Below, in pieces: positions 29,638-40,819 of a stretch of 64,000 bases of DNA. Source of the DNA: Mangifera indica. Lineage: Eukaryota > Streptophyta > Magnoliopsida > Sapindales > Anacardiaceae. The stretch covers positions 14,475,408-14,539,407 of the forward strand of contig NC_058150.1 in assembly GCF_011075055.1 (NCBI RefSeq), written 5' to 3'. Under the pieces are notes generated by a model that was not told where the DNA came from, made no database searches, and was given only the letters and a program-made list of their open reading frames with translations. Position 1 is the stretch's first letter. Every line of letters begins with the position of its first letter. Position numbers and translations under genes: made by a program.

Positions 29638-31290
29638 TAACACCCAGATTCAGGTGTGCCAGTAAACTCTAGTTTCAAAATTACCTCTAAAGTTGATTTT
29701 ATTAGTTGTTGTTTAAGGAATTTGTGGAGGAATTCTTTAAAACTACTAAATGAGTAATAATTTTCAAATGGGGTAAAATGGTTAAGGGACAAAGCAGGAA
29801 TGTAAATTGAATGACATACTTGAAATTATATGATGGTGCTAAGGGTTTTTGGTAATTGTATAGGGATATAATAGTCATTTTTGGAGAAGAATAAGGGTAA
29901 ATTAGTCCAAAACAATTATAAAGGAAATAAAAAATGTAAAAACAAACAAAAACTATTCATTTTCTTCTTCCTTGGCCAAGACTCCTCTATAAAATTTACT
30001 AAGGTTTTCTTCAAACAAAGATTCACCAAAAAAACCTAGTTAAATCACTTAATTTTCAAAGTCTCCAGTTATAAAAATTATAGATCTGTCTATTTTGGTA
30101 AGTTTTAAGGTAAAAAGTTTAATTTTTAAGAGATATCAAGTTTATAGTTTCAATTAATGATTATGTTTTTGGTGGATTAGGGTTGCGAAGAAAAAGAAAA
30201 GAAGGAGAACAGACTTAAATCAGCCAATTATCAAAAAAAAAGATAAGAATTTTATATTTTACATACTTAAAGTAATTTGAGTTAGGTTACTCAAATAACC
30301 TTTACTTATATAAGTGTGTAACCTATTAGAATTAAGGTGATTTATGCTTAAAAGAATAAGGAAATTCATTATGACTCATGATGTAATTTTTGGTCATAAA
30401 GGTATTTTACACATTTCATATTTCTAGGGTTAACTTAGCAAATTTTGTGTATTGAGTATGTGAAAAATAATGAATTGATAGAAGAATTTGCACTAAGGGT
30501 AGGCAAGTAATTTTTGGTCATAAGGGTAAAAGTGTCATTTTATGTGATGTAGGATAATATTGTTTAATTATATGCATGATATATGTAAGAAACCTTACAT
30601 TCAGCCTTGTTGTATATATGTATATTAATATGGAGAAATTAATTTGATGCATGAGATATATTTAAATGGATGAGAAAATAATATGAAGTTTGATAAGGAT
30701 TGAAAAGAATGAGGAAAAACAATGAATATGCATTTTTCATACTTTGCTTATACATGTATACATAAGAAATCATAGCGTATGCATGTTTTTCGAAAAATAA
30801 AGAAAGAGGAAAAATATTTCCTAAGTTATGCATGATTTTAGGAAACAGAAAATAAATATTTTTAGTTTTATAATGACTCATATGATATAGGAAAATAAAA
30901 AGCATGTTAAAAAAAGAAAAAAAAATCCTTACACGCGAGTTGTACTATGTGGACAGTAAAGAAATATGTCATATGTACTGTGTGGACAACAAAAAAAAAA
31001 ATGAAATATGGGTGCAATCCGTGAGATTAAAATTGCGTGTAAGAGATGATTATATCTCATATAGTAACTGCAAGTACTATCATATGTAATCTAGATCTGT
31101 CAATGAAAATATTTGATAAACAAAAAAAAAAAGAATTAGCAAATGTTTTATGAAAGTCATTTGCATTAGAATCATACATGCAAGCCTGTGTGATATAGAT
31201 ATTGGTGAATATATATATATATTTTGGTTTCTATATGTACATTTAGTTATGGTATTGATATGCATATACACTATATAATAGTTAATATAT
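29638..31290 (+). mobile_element. Possible fragment of a Gypsy-type LTR
   Basis: TGTAACACCCAGATTC is a common start for plant Ty3/Gypsy LTRs. It is followed by long non-coding AT-rich sequence with tracts like GGTAAAATGG and GTCATTTT that such LTRs often hold. I see no gag-pol, primer site or matching second LTR, so the end and the identity are uncertain. Confidence 0.3.
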
Positions 31291-31292
31291 CC

Positions 31293-31323
31293 TCATGGAA
31301 TATATATATATATATATTCCACG
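31293..31323. repeat. TA-run palindrome GGAA-(TA)n-TTCC
   Basis: This is a self-complementary TA run flanked by GGAA and TTCC at the broken left end of the MULE. It could extrude as a hairpin and may mark where the end was lost. Confidence 0.5.
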
Positions 31324-32201
31324 ACCAAATTTTAGCCCAATTTCAAACCTGCACCTACGACCAAACTTCTGTTAATTTTTTCTGTTAAAAAGTGGGGTAA
31401 AATAGTCATTTTATTGTTTATATTAAAAGTTATAAAGTTTATTACTTTCTACCCCCCAAGGTTTTAGAATCTAATATTTCACCTTTACCTAAAATTTTTA
31501 AACTTTGAAAAACAATATTTTCACCCCCAAACCTAGGGTTTTCATATTTTTCAAAGCTCAGTCGCCCCCTATAACTTTCAAAAACAATAGTTTCACCCAC
31601 ATTCTTCAACTTTATCTTTTGATGTCGTCATCAACCTCTTCCTTCTTTTGGTACAATGGCAATAGTACAATGAAGAGATCTATATCTTCTCGTCACACAA
31701 TGAGATGAAGAGATTTCTCTTCGTTGCACAACCTAAATAACAAAGAACGATGTTTCATCGTCCTTCGTCGCTCATCGCATCGTCTAAACGTGACGACAAA
31801 GCATCATCCTTTCGTCTGTTCTTCTAGATTTGGATGATACTTCATCATCCAAATCTGAGTGAGAAAGTTCGTCCTTCGTCATCCTTTGTAGTTAGAAAAG
31901 GAAGATTCGTGAAAAGAGTCAGTCGTCGGTGGTGGACGGAGAAAAAAGCAAACTCTAGGGGAGAAATCTAAACTTTTCAAACTTTAAGGATGGGCTGAAG
32001 TGTTAGTTTTTAAAACCTAGAGGGGGAAATGATAAAAATTTTGAAGTTTTAAATTTTATAGGTAAAATAACGATTTTACCCTTGTCTCTAACTGAAAATT
32101 TGGACCGCAGTTTGACCATGGGGAAGAGTTTGGGTTTTTTATCTCCCATAGGTGTGACTTTGAGATTAGGCTAAAATTTGGGTGGGAAATAGTCCTTTTC
32201 C
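31317..32201. mobile_element. Non-autonomous MULE, second copy, left end eroded
   Basis: This has the same internal order and almost the same length as the 7063-7945 element. The shared interior includes TTTTCACCCCCAAACCTAGG and the C-rich, GACGA-bearing core. The right end TTTGGGTGGGAAATAGTCC is intact. The left end starts only inside the TIR (CCAAATTTTAGCCC), so about 20 bp are lost. It lies inside a TA microsatellite (31298-31316 and 32202-32216). Confidence 0.8.
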
Positions 32202-33588
32202 TGTATATATATATTGTTAATTATTGGAATTGGTTATAAGGTTCTTATGGGTGGTAATTTTTCTGATGGTGTCTATTATTTATTTATTCTGTTAATTATG
32301 ATTAAGTTGATTGGTATGACTGGTTTGTGTGATTTTTAATTAGGACTGTTATAAGGCATAATAAAAAATTCTCCGAGCCCTATAAAATAGAAGAATTCTT
32401 ACCATTTTTTTGTAATACATCTATTGGTTAGGAGAGACTACACTATTTTACCGGTATCACGTCCTTGAAGGATTGCAAGCCAAATATGTTGATATAATGA
32501 TAAATCGACTAGATTCGTAGAGAAATTTAAAAGATAAATTTGAACATCAAATTCAATAACACTTTTAATAGTTCCGTTATTTAGTACAACTCTGTTATAT
32601 TTAGAATCTTTTCTCAACTACGGTTATGTGGCAAAGAAAATATTTTCAACATTTTATTTTTATAATATGGTCCTGTAAGAGCAATATCGAAAATCGAAAA
32701 AAGAAAATTTGAATTAATATTTTTTCGTTAATGAAAAACTATCAAACTCACCCCACAAACATGACAATATTCCCTGAAGTGAACGCAACTATTAAAAGTA
32801 GTTATCATGGGTGTAAGGTCATGGATGAAATATTTTTGATCTAAAGATAGTTATAATAGAAAATCTCACTTATATCACCAGAAGTGGATTAAAACTGAAG
32901 TAAAATAAAGAATAATGTAGGGTAAACTACAAAACAATAGTTGTGGTTGTAAATGTCCGACCATCTCCCTTCGAAATTTATATGTGACATATATTGAACA
33001 AAATGTGTACTGTACTCTTTTTTCTTTCGTTAGTTTTTGTCTCACTGGGTTTTCCTAATAAGATTTTTAATATCCCACTTTATAGGACATTAAACAATTA
33101 TGTTCTTTTATTATAGTTTTTTATCTCATTGGATTTTTTTTAAGTAAAATTAATGTAATTATATTGTAAGTAGTGAAAAACCCGAGGAAGAATGTTTTAT
33201 ATATATATAGAGTGGATTTTTTCACCATATAGAAGGCAAGTTGGAAACTTTTGTGAGAATACATTTAATGAAGAGAACGAGTTAACACCTTGCATAGTGA
33301 ACCTTAGGAGGTGGAATGATCTTATTGGTTGTGGGGTATGGAATTTGGCTATAAAAACCTACCCCTTTTCATTACATATACACACACAAAAGTAAAGAAC
33401 ACTTCTCTCAGTTTTGTGCTCTGTTTTTGAATCAAATATTTTGATCTTTCTTTCATCTTTTTATTCCAATTAATTATATTTACAACAATTTCGAGATTTA
33501 ATATTTTTTTCCTATGCATTTCTTTAAATTTCTTCATTGTGTTTATGTATATAGAGCCTAAATTATACATTAAAGTAGATTATAGCTC
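32202..33588. other. Intergenic DNA between MULEs
   Basis: No gene is seen. It holds member 2 of the dispersed repeat at 33281-33485. The rest is AT-rich without recognised structure. Confidence 0.45.
33281..33485 (+). repeat. Dispersed repeat with TATA-like core, member 2
   Basis: This is the same-orientation partner of 28625-28852, with a GCTATAAAAACC core. It lacks about 23 bp of the CTTTC-rich segment found in member 1. Confidence 0.7.
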
Positions 33589-33611
33589 AAATATACATAC
33601 ATGTATATATA

Positions 33612-33653
<42 letters not shown>

Positions 33654-33663
33654 TATATATATA

Positions 33664-33723
<60 letters not shown>

Positions 33724-33740
33724 TATATATGTATATATAT
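33589..33740. repeat. Compound (AT)n/ATGC microsatellite
   Basis: This is about 150 bp of alternating AT interrupted by GCAT. It stops 7 bp before the left TIR of the large MULE. Confidence 0.9.
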
Positions 33741-33747
33741 TTGATTT

Positions 33748-33800
33748 GGATATTAAAAAAATTACCACTTTTTGGGTTTGTCTATACATTTTTACCACAT
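33748..33800 (+). repeat. Left terminal inverted repeat of the large MULE
   Basis: It begins GGATATTAAAAAAATTACC and pairs with 39962-40014 on the other strand at about 48 of 53 positions. Confidence 0.9.
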
Positions 33801-33924
33801 CTTTTTTTTATTAAACAATTATGTTACTTTGTTAGTTAAATATCAAAGTTACCCTTATCTTCATCTTTATAAACACAAGTAGCAGACGTTCTTTTCAACA
33901 CTAAAAATTCAAAATATATTTTTA

Positions 33925-35960
33925 GAGATCTTGCAAATAATGATGACGATGCAGATGAGGACCATAATCCTAAGGATAATGACAATGATGATGACAAATT
34001 TAAAGGATTATATGATGATGTCAACACGGATTACATACCAAGTAAAGAAGTTGTGACAAGTCAAATCAATGAAGAGGTTGAGTCTAACACAGGACAACAT
34101 GACTCCATAGATATGAGAGCATATACAAGTCATATTTATAATCTAAATCTATTCTAATAAGTTCCTGAGCCAGTAATGGATATTGAGAATGCTAATATTA
34201 GTAATTGAGAAACACAAAAAGACAACAATTTAAAAGTAATAGGTTTTTATAATTCGGAAGCTAAATTAATAGCTTTATTTAAGAGATATGCTTTAGAAAC
34301 AAGCATCCAATAGAAAGTTGTTTACTCTTGTATGAAATGTTATCAAATTAGATGTGTAAATCTTTAATGCAAATGGCAAACAAGAGTGAAAAAGAAAGAG
34401 ATGGAGACTACATGGTGTTACATTGCATGGATGATGCACATACTTGTCCAAAGGATCAAATATTGTCATATTATAGACAAGCAAGTGCTAGATCACTAGG
34501 ACCGATCCTTAAATCAATGTTTGTAGTTAATCGTATCTACTGACCATTGAAAATTATCTCTGACATGATAGATAGGTACAAGATTAACATTTCATACAAA
34601 CAAGCATGGCATGCGAAGACGTATGCTATAAATGCATTATGAGGATCTCTAAAGGAGTCTTTCATGTTCTTATCTAAATATTGTTATAATTTGGAGCTAA
34701 AACACCTAGGAACTTCTATATATATTAATGTAGATGCTAAAAATAAGTTCTAATTTTTTTCATGACTTTAGGTTGTTCGATTAGGGGATTCCAATAATTT
34801 TATTATCTGGCTATTTGCATTGATGTTTCACATTTAAAGGGAAAATACTTTAGTCTCTTTTCATTGTCATTGCAAAAAGACGACAATAATCAAATTTATC
34901 TGTTTGCATTTGGTATTGGTCACAATAAGGGAATGGATACGTGGACCTCATTCTTAAGGTACCTATAAAAGTGCATCAAGGATATTCCAAACTTGGCCAT
35001 TATTTCATATCAACATCATTTGATAATTGCATCAATGGCAAATGTATTTCCACATACTTGTCATGACTTTTATAATTATCATATAAAAGGCAATATGCAT
35101 ACACAGTCTAAAAACACCGAGGATATTGAAAGATTATTTTAGAGAGCTATAAGGGCATATCACCTCAAGGACTTTGAATCTTTCATGACTAAAATAAACC
35201 AGGTGAAACCCGTTATAGCTTTGTATTTAAGCAATATTGCTTATGAAAAATGGGTCTACACCTACTTTGGAAGATGGTAGTATAACAAGATGATAACCAA
35301 TATTACTAAGTCTTTTAATGTTTTAACAAAAATTGCGTGAGCTTTGCTTATCATCATTTTGGTGGAGTTTCTTGGGAGCATAATACAATATTGGTTTATC
35401 GGCAAAACTTAGCAGGTATAAAAACATAATTTTGTTGAATTTTATTTAGCATTTATTACATTAGGTTTGATTATTTTTTTAATTAGGTGATCGATCACAC
35501 CTATTGACACCGTAAGTGGAGGATAAGATTGTCGAACATGTGTGTAAATTTGTAATTGTGGCAGTCAAATTGATCAACATCCATAGATACAAAGTTCATG
35601 ATGCTCAATAACAGGTGTTCCTCTTTAATATTCTTTGTCGAATGTGTGACTATAGAAAATTTCAACTTTCATAGATTTTGTGTAACCATGTCTCAGTTGT
35701 TGCTCGATTTTGCAACCTATCAGCCTATTTCAGATGAGCAAGTGTATATTACTCCATGGATAATTTATAAATATTGTATCGAGAAAATGTCAATCCAGTT
35801 GGTAATCAATCAACTTGGACAACTTTTAATAGGCTGCCTATTTATCCATTTTCTTGTTTTATTTTTTCAAGTAGTTGTTAGCGTGGAAGCATTTTTTTGT
35901 TATGTGGAGGAAAAAGTTATTGTTGCGTTAGTGTTTTTATTAGTTGTGTTGATATAATGT
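33925..35960 (+). pseudogene. MuDR-type transposase remnant
   Basis: Fragments of a MULE transposase are spread over several frames. An acidic N-terminal segment (DDDADEDHNP) is followed by a zinc-ribbon-like part ending CMDDAHTCPKDQ (about 34417). The RNase-H-type catalytic region follows at about 34840-35100: FAFGIGHNKGMDTWTSFLRYL and NLAIISYQHH, then HDFYNYHIKGNM. Next come KWVYTYFGRW and a MITNITKSFN segment matching the usual TTN.AES.N, and a decayed SWIM zinc finger around 35640-35830. Stops and frameshifts occur throughout, and the catalytic ISD aspartate appears as Tyr in ISYQHH. It is non-functional. Confidence 0.85.
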
Positions 35961-36269
35961 CTTAATGGTTTTCATATTTTATATTTCATGATAGTTTTCA
36001 TTAGATTTTTGGTAAGCTATTAATGAAATTAAGTAAATGAAGAAAAATAACATAACATCGACATATGTTAAAAGAAGGAAATGAAACCAACGTATGACCA
36101 AAACACCATTAAAATGTTAAACAATTAAATGAAACCGACATATGACCAAAACAAGTGAAAGAAGTCCATCAACTTTGCATGCGAACCCATAATTAAGGAA
36201 ATTCCTCCAAGTTTGCATAAACAACCAAAAGTTTAAATTAATTAACAACTTTGAAAAAACAAACAACCA

Positions 36270-39200
36270 TATATGAAAGCAAATGAGATATTGTTTACCC
36301 TCTCATGGTATATCAACATGGCTACATACCTCTATAGTAATTGCGAATTTGTGGACATAAAGTTAAAATTGTGATGATGCGTGAGGTATTGCATAAACAT
36401 AAGCATAAAAATGTCACAGTCTCCCTATCTTAACTCATGTTTTGGCACATTTCACACACACCTAAATTTAATTATTGGGGTTTTATGTGGTGGTGGGATA
36501 CCCAATCTTGTTTGATAATATGTGCTAGTTGAGATGATATAGGTTAGATACTTATATGGTCCCACCAACCTCTTGAAAGTCACTTTACAAGTGATAAATG
36601 TTATAGAGCATATACATACAAAGTTCACAAGATCAAATCAAACATATCACATGCCCAATATTGGTTCTCAAAGTTGATTGGAATAAATACCTGAGATGTA
36701 GTCATAAAATAAAATTAAAATAAATAAGTGATTGTAGTAAAAAAATAATCTTAACCAATATAATATACCACCTTATCCATTTTACTCCATGGTTGAAAAA
36801 ATTCATTCGACGAAGTAGAAGAGATGTTGTGGATTCGATTAATGAACAACGACGACCACTCTATAGTCGATCCTATTCGATCAAACTCTTATGCGTCTAC
36901 TGGTAGATTTGCCACTAATTAGGTTAACAATGTTGTCCAATTGTTGCCTAGATATGTTTTACGAAGAACCCCAAGAAAAGCTTCAATATGTTATGTTATA
37001 ACAAAAATAATTAATTAAACAATAGAAGAAATCATCAAATAAATAAATGAACTCTCTCTATCGTGTCTTCAAGCCAGTGCCCTTCTGTTATCAATGAGGT
37101 CTAACATTCACTTTTGGAGACAAAATCAGTGACACCACTAGGGCCCCCAAACAAGACACATCTTCTAGCATTGTCTAGTATCATAAGATACCAATTATTG
37201 AATGTTTTGTATGTTTAGACCAATGTCTAGTTTGAAGGTTAGGGTTTTTCTGTGTGCATATTCTTTTGTGTCTTGGTCATGTCTATGAAAGGACTAATCA
37301 ATTGTATGTCTTTTTTGAGAACATGAGCAAATGTTGATTGTTTCCTCGAAGTCTTGCCTATGTTTCTCTGTGGGGTTCATCATCATGTAACACAGTCAGC
37401 TCTTGTATGATAAGCTCTAACTGAGACAATGGTTCCACAAGACCTCCACCTTCTCATTCATATCAACCTAAACAAATTAACATGTGTCATTTCATATTAA
37501 AACATATAGAAAAAGAACACATCTTATTAAAGACAACTACCATAAACCTACATCAAAAGCAACCTCTGACTTATGACTCCTCAAATGCTTTCATGTGGTA
37601 AAACATGAATGCTTGAAAATCTTGTATCTCACCACGCAATTGTTGCATCTCTCTCTATATCATCATGACATGCTGGTCAAGTTATTGTTACATATGAAAG
37701 CCAATCATAGAAGTTTATTAGGACAAGAGTTATTAGAGATGGTCTTTTGATATAATGTTATATACAACACCTTGAAATGAGTGTCTAGCAGGGGTTGATC
37801 TATGAGACTCTCGAGGGTGTGACACCGAGAGGTTGACATAGATGGCGAGGACATTCGTATATACAAGGATACTTTAGGAATATTGGCCTAAGATCCTCAT
37901 GATGTGGACCCCTATGTAAAAAAGACTTGAAGGGAAGGATGGCATGGGCATATATGGGCTCTAAGCACAAAAGAAGATGATCGATAAAAAGCATGAAATC
38001 CCAAAGCAGCATGCAAATTGTCAATTGATTTTGTTGACTTCTCATCAGATGACATGGTAGTGTCTCTTCTCCTGTGAACTCTAACACCTTAATATACCAC
38101 TCTATCTCTCGATCAAGCAATGTTGGACGCAATACAGTTGTAATGAGATTTTGAAACAAACAAAATAAAACTTTGTTGTCAATTAACAAAACATATCATT
38201 ATATTCTATTATGTATTATAAAAATTGGAAACTTCTACTTACTAGAGGTGTACCCATAATTGCTTCAGCTTCATCCCACGTCAAAAGAAAAACGGTCTTC
38301 CACTTAAGCATTCATAGGACATAGTAATCTGTGATAAGTAGCAAATGTGGCGATAGGTTGCTCACAGTTTCATAAATTTAAAACTGCATTAAAAAAAGAC
38401 AATAAGTTTATTAGTAATAATGATAAAATGTAATCAGATTATTTGCTAGATTGACAATACGCTACTTACTTGGAATGCAGTGAGAAAACCCTTAACCAAG
38501 TAATTGACAACAGGGGTGGTCTCATGTATGCATCATACTTTTGTAAGCAATACTCATATCTTCTATATATATCCTGGCATATGGAGTCTACTATCTTATT
38601 CCATGAAAACACACCTCATGGATACCGACCAAATGCATCTAGATCGTCACTTAAATACAACATTTGATTAGATACCATGTTCTATTGTTTGCCCCAAAAA
38701 GAAAGGAATTCGCTAAATACAAAAGTATAAAATTTATGACATTTTCATCATTATCACCTTAAATCTGGTTATCAATTGCCCCCTCGATGTCTAACTATCG
38801 TAATGATCTATTAAGCCTTGGGGAGTATTGCAGTATCAATCTAGAGGTTCTTGAACAGTTCACGTAGTGTGACACATTTATGTCATCTCCAAATAAAAAA
38901 CTAGTGACAAGTGTAAACTTTATCGATCTAAAATATACTTTCACACCATTTATTCAGAATCGTAGTTCTCTATCTTGTTGCCCCCGATTAATTAGATGAA
39001 AAAGCAATGCATGTATAAGAATGGCACTAAAACGAGTTTGCTCTAAACCCAAGAATCAACCAAAACAAGTTGTCTGAAATATCTCTCATTGCATCATCTT
39101 CAATTTCTGGTTTATGATGCTAACAACACCCATCTTTATTCAAATAGTCATTTGAGTATTAAATTTATACGCGTCATGAAACTTGTATGCTTCCTCCTGG

Positions 39201-39560
39201 ATATTGATTCAGTGTTATTGCAATACAAATGAAAACAAATGTAAGAAACCAAAGATACTATCAAAAGTGACATTACAAGATCATAGGCAATATCGTTTGG
39301 TAGTTAAGTGATATCACCTAGTAGGCAATATCATCTATTGTTCTTCAAAATCTTCTTATTCTTTCTCAGATCAACCAAATCAAATAATCAGTTCAAATCA
39401 CACACTTAAACTACATTAACACAACAAAATCTCATTTTTTAAACCTTAGATCTATTCATAAACTGACACCAAACACCAATATTTAGAAAATATATCAACA
39501 AAATTTAAACAAAAATCTAAGTAGAAATCACTCGCCCATAAAACTCAACGTGCCATTCTT
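36270..39560 (-). pseudogene. DUF1985 plus Ulp1-like (C48) protease remnant in the MULE
   Basis: On the minus strand, 39000-38560 resembles DUF1985: RINGVKVYFRSIKFTLVTS, then NSFLFGANNRTWYLIK, then SDDLDAFGRYP, matching the family pattern of a core ending near DDLDAF..YPWG. Farther along (about 36440-36380) lies GDCDIFMLMFMQYLT, corresponding to the active-site GDCG block of Ulp1-type SUMO proteases with the Cys kept, followed by a stretch similar to the C-terminal helix. Many stops and frameshifts are present. In other plants such MULE-borne Ulp1-like genes form Kaonashi elements; their role in the element is unresolved. The part from 38560 to 39560 may hold the decayed 5' end. Confidence 0.75.
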
Positions 39561-39961
39561 CTTGAATTGGTCAGATTCAGACGACGACATCAGTGGATGG
39601 AGCATTCGATCTCGTTGGCGATAATTCTCCTTCTAATTGGCATCAGTTGCTTCTTCTTCTTCACATTGGGCAATCTTCTGCAACGATGGTGGCTTCTCTT
39701 TGCATTGGCGATAGAGGCTTGGAAAGGGAGAAGAACTTTTTTTGTTTTGCGAAAATGACTAGCCTTGGAGTTTTACATTCGAAACTCACGAGAACTTCTT
39801 TTTTTACTTTGCAAGGATTCTTTTGCTTTACAGAAAGGAATCACTTGTAGATTTTTTTTCATGATTGAACAGTAGAATCGTATGATTGTCAACCTTTAGT
39901 CATAACAAAAGTATTTCAAGAATTGTACGCTTTTTATGGTATATTTGTTATATATATAAAA

Positions 39962-40014
39962 GTGTGATAAAAATGTATAGACATACCCAAAAAGTGGTAT
40001 CTTTTTTAATATCC
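39962..40014 (-). repeat. Right terminal inverted repeat of the large MULE
   Basis: Read on the minus strand it begins GGATATTAAAAAAGATACC, the partner of 33748-33800. Confidence 0.9.
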
Positions 40015-40424
40015 TTATTCGATTAATGAGTTGTTTCTATTTTCATTTGTTTATTACTCTTTTCTTTTTCTTGGAAAGACTCTTTAGGTGGTAAATTAGA
40101 TTTCTTGAGTTATCAAGTGTAAGGTTAGAATTGATTCGAATGGAGTTAGAATAAGGTTCAATTCAAGCTTAGGTTTAAGATCAACGAATTAATATTTAAA
40201 TTTAATTTAAAAATAATTTAATTTTAGATTTAATTCAAATTAATTTGAATTTAAATATTTGGAGTGGCTTAAAGCTCAAATTCAACTTGTTCGATTCAAA
40301 TTTAAATAATTTAGATTGAATCAAATCAAGTTTACTTTGTTAGGTGAAATGAGAGTATATAGTTGAAAGCTTCGAGTTATAAATTACGGTAAGAGTCTCA
40401 GAATAATATAAAAAATTAAAAAAA

Positions 40425-40432
<8 letters not shown>

Positions 40433-40456
<24 letters not shown>
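40433..40456 (+). repeat. (AG)12 microsatellite in the RAP promoter
   Basis: Twelve AG units follow an A-run, about 370 bp before the RAP start codon. GA tracts are common in plant core promoters. Confidence 0.9.
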
Positions 40457-40485
40457 TAATAAAATCAAAAGTATTTCCCTCAAAT

Positions 40486-40499
40486 AAACGACGTCGTTT
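40486..40499. promoter_or_regulatory. Palindromic GACGTC element in the RAP promoter
   Basis: AAACGACGTCGTTT is a perfect 14-bp palindrome around the ACGT core that plant bZIP factors bind (C-box type GACGTC). It lies about 108 bp before a TATA-like box. Confidence 0.6.
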
Positions 40500-40606
40500 C
40501 AAAACAAAGCAAACTGAATAGTTCCCCCGGAAACTCTCCCATCCAGTCGAGTCGCGTTGCTTCCTTGCAAGCAAACCCCATCTTAAGCCTCTGAATCCCA
40601 CTCACT

Positions 40607-40614
40607 TATAAATT
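40607..40614 (+). promoter_or_regulatory. TATA-like box of RAP
   Basis: TATAAATT sits about 205 bp before the start codon, with a leader and possible leader intron in between. Confidence 0.45.
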
Positions 40615-40819
40615 TCATTTATTTGTAAAACTCAGTGGATTTTCCAGATGGGTATGTCCTCGTTTTCTCATTAAACTCTTACAATTCTTGTCTTTACCCA
40701 CTTTTAATATCTGTGCTTAGCTGAAGATACAAACTTTTGAGTTCTGTTTGAAGTCTTTGTTATTGTTTCAGTTCATAGTTTTGTTATTTATTTAGTAGGT
40801 AAACTAGAAATTTACAATA

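Larger units (their letters stand above)
28377..31316. other. Repeat-rich intergenic DNA downstream of APS2
   Basis: No gene is seen. It contains a MITE-like core (28440-28535), one member of a roughly 230-bp direct repeat (28625-28852), a possible LTR start at 29638, and AT microsatellites. Confidence 0.5.
33748..40014. mobile_element. Decayed 6.3-kb MULE carrying transposase and Ulp1-like relics
   Basis: The outer 53 bp at each end are inverted repeats matching at about 48 positions (left 33748-33800, right 39962-40014). Shared runs include ACCACTTTTTGGGT and GTCTATACATTTTTA. Inside are a degenerate MuDR-type transposase on + (33925-35960) and a DUF1985/Ulp1-like gene on - (36270-39560). 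This gene pairing is known from Kaonashi-type MULEs. I could not find a clean 9-bp target-site duplication. All coding is broken, so the element cannot move by itself. Confidence 0.88.
40015..40819. other. RAP promoter region and 5' leader
   Basis: 40100-40350 is AT-rich repeat sequence made of TTTAAATTTAATT-type words, also seen near 60720-60880. A (GA)12 tract, a 14-bp palindrome and a TATA-like box follow. A leader intron is possible from GTATGTCC at 40652 to TTTCAG at about 40771. Confidence 0.45.

Noticed and set aside
33539..33814. Open frames of Tyr-Ile repeats on both strands
   Set aside because: They are translations of the (AT)n microsatellite, with no independent coding signal.
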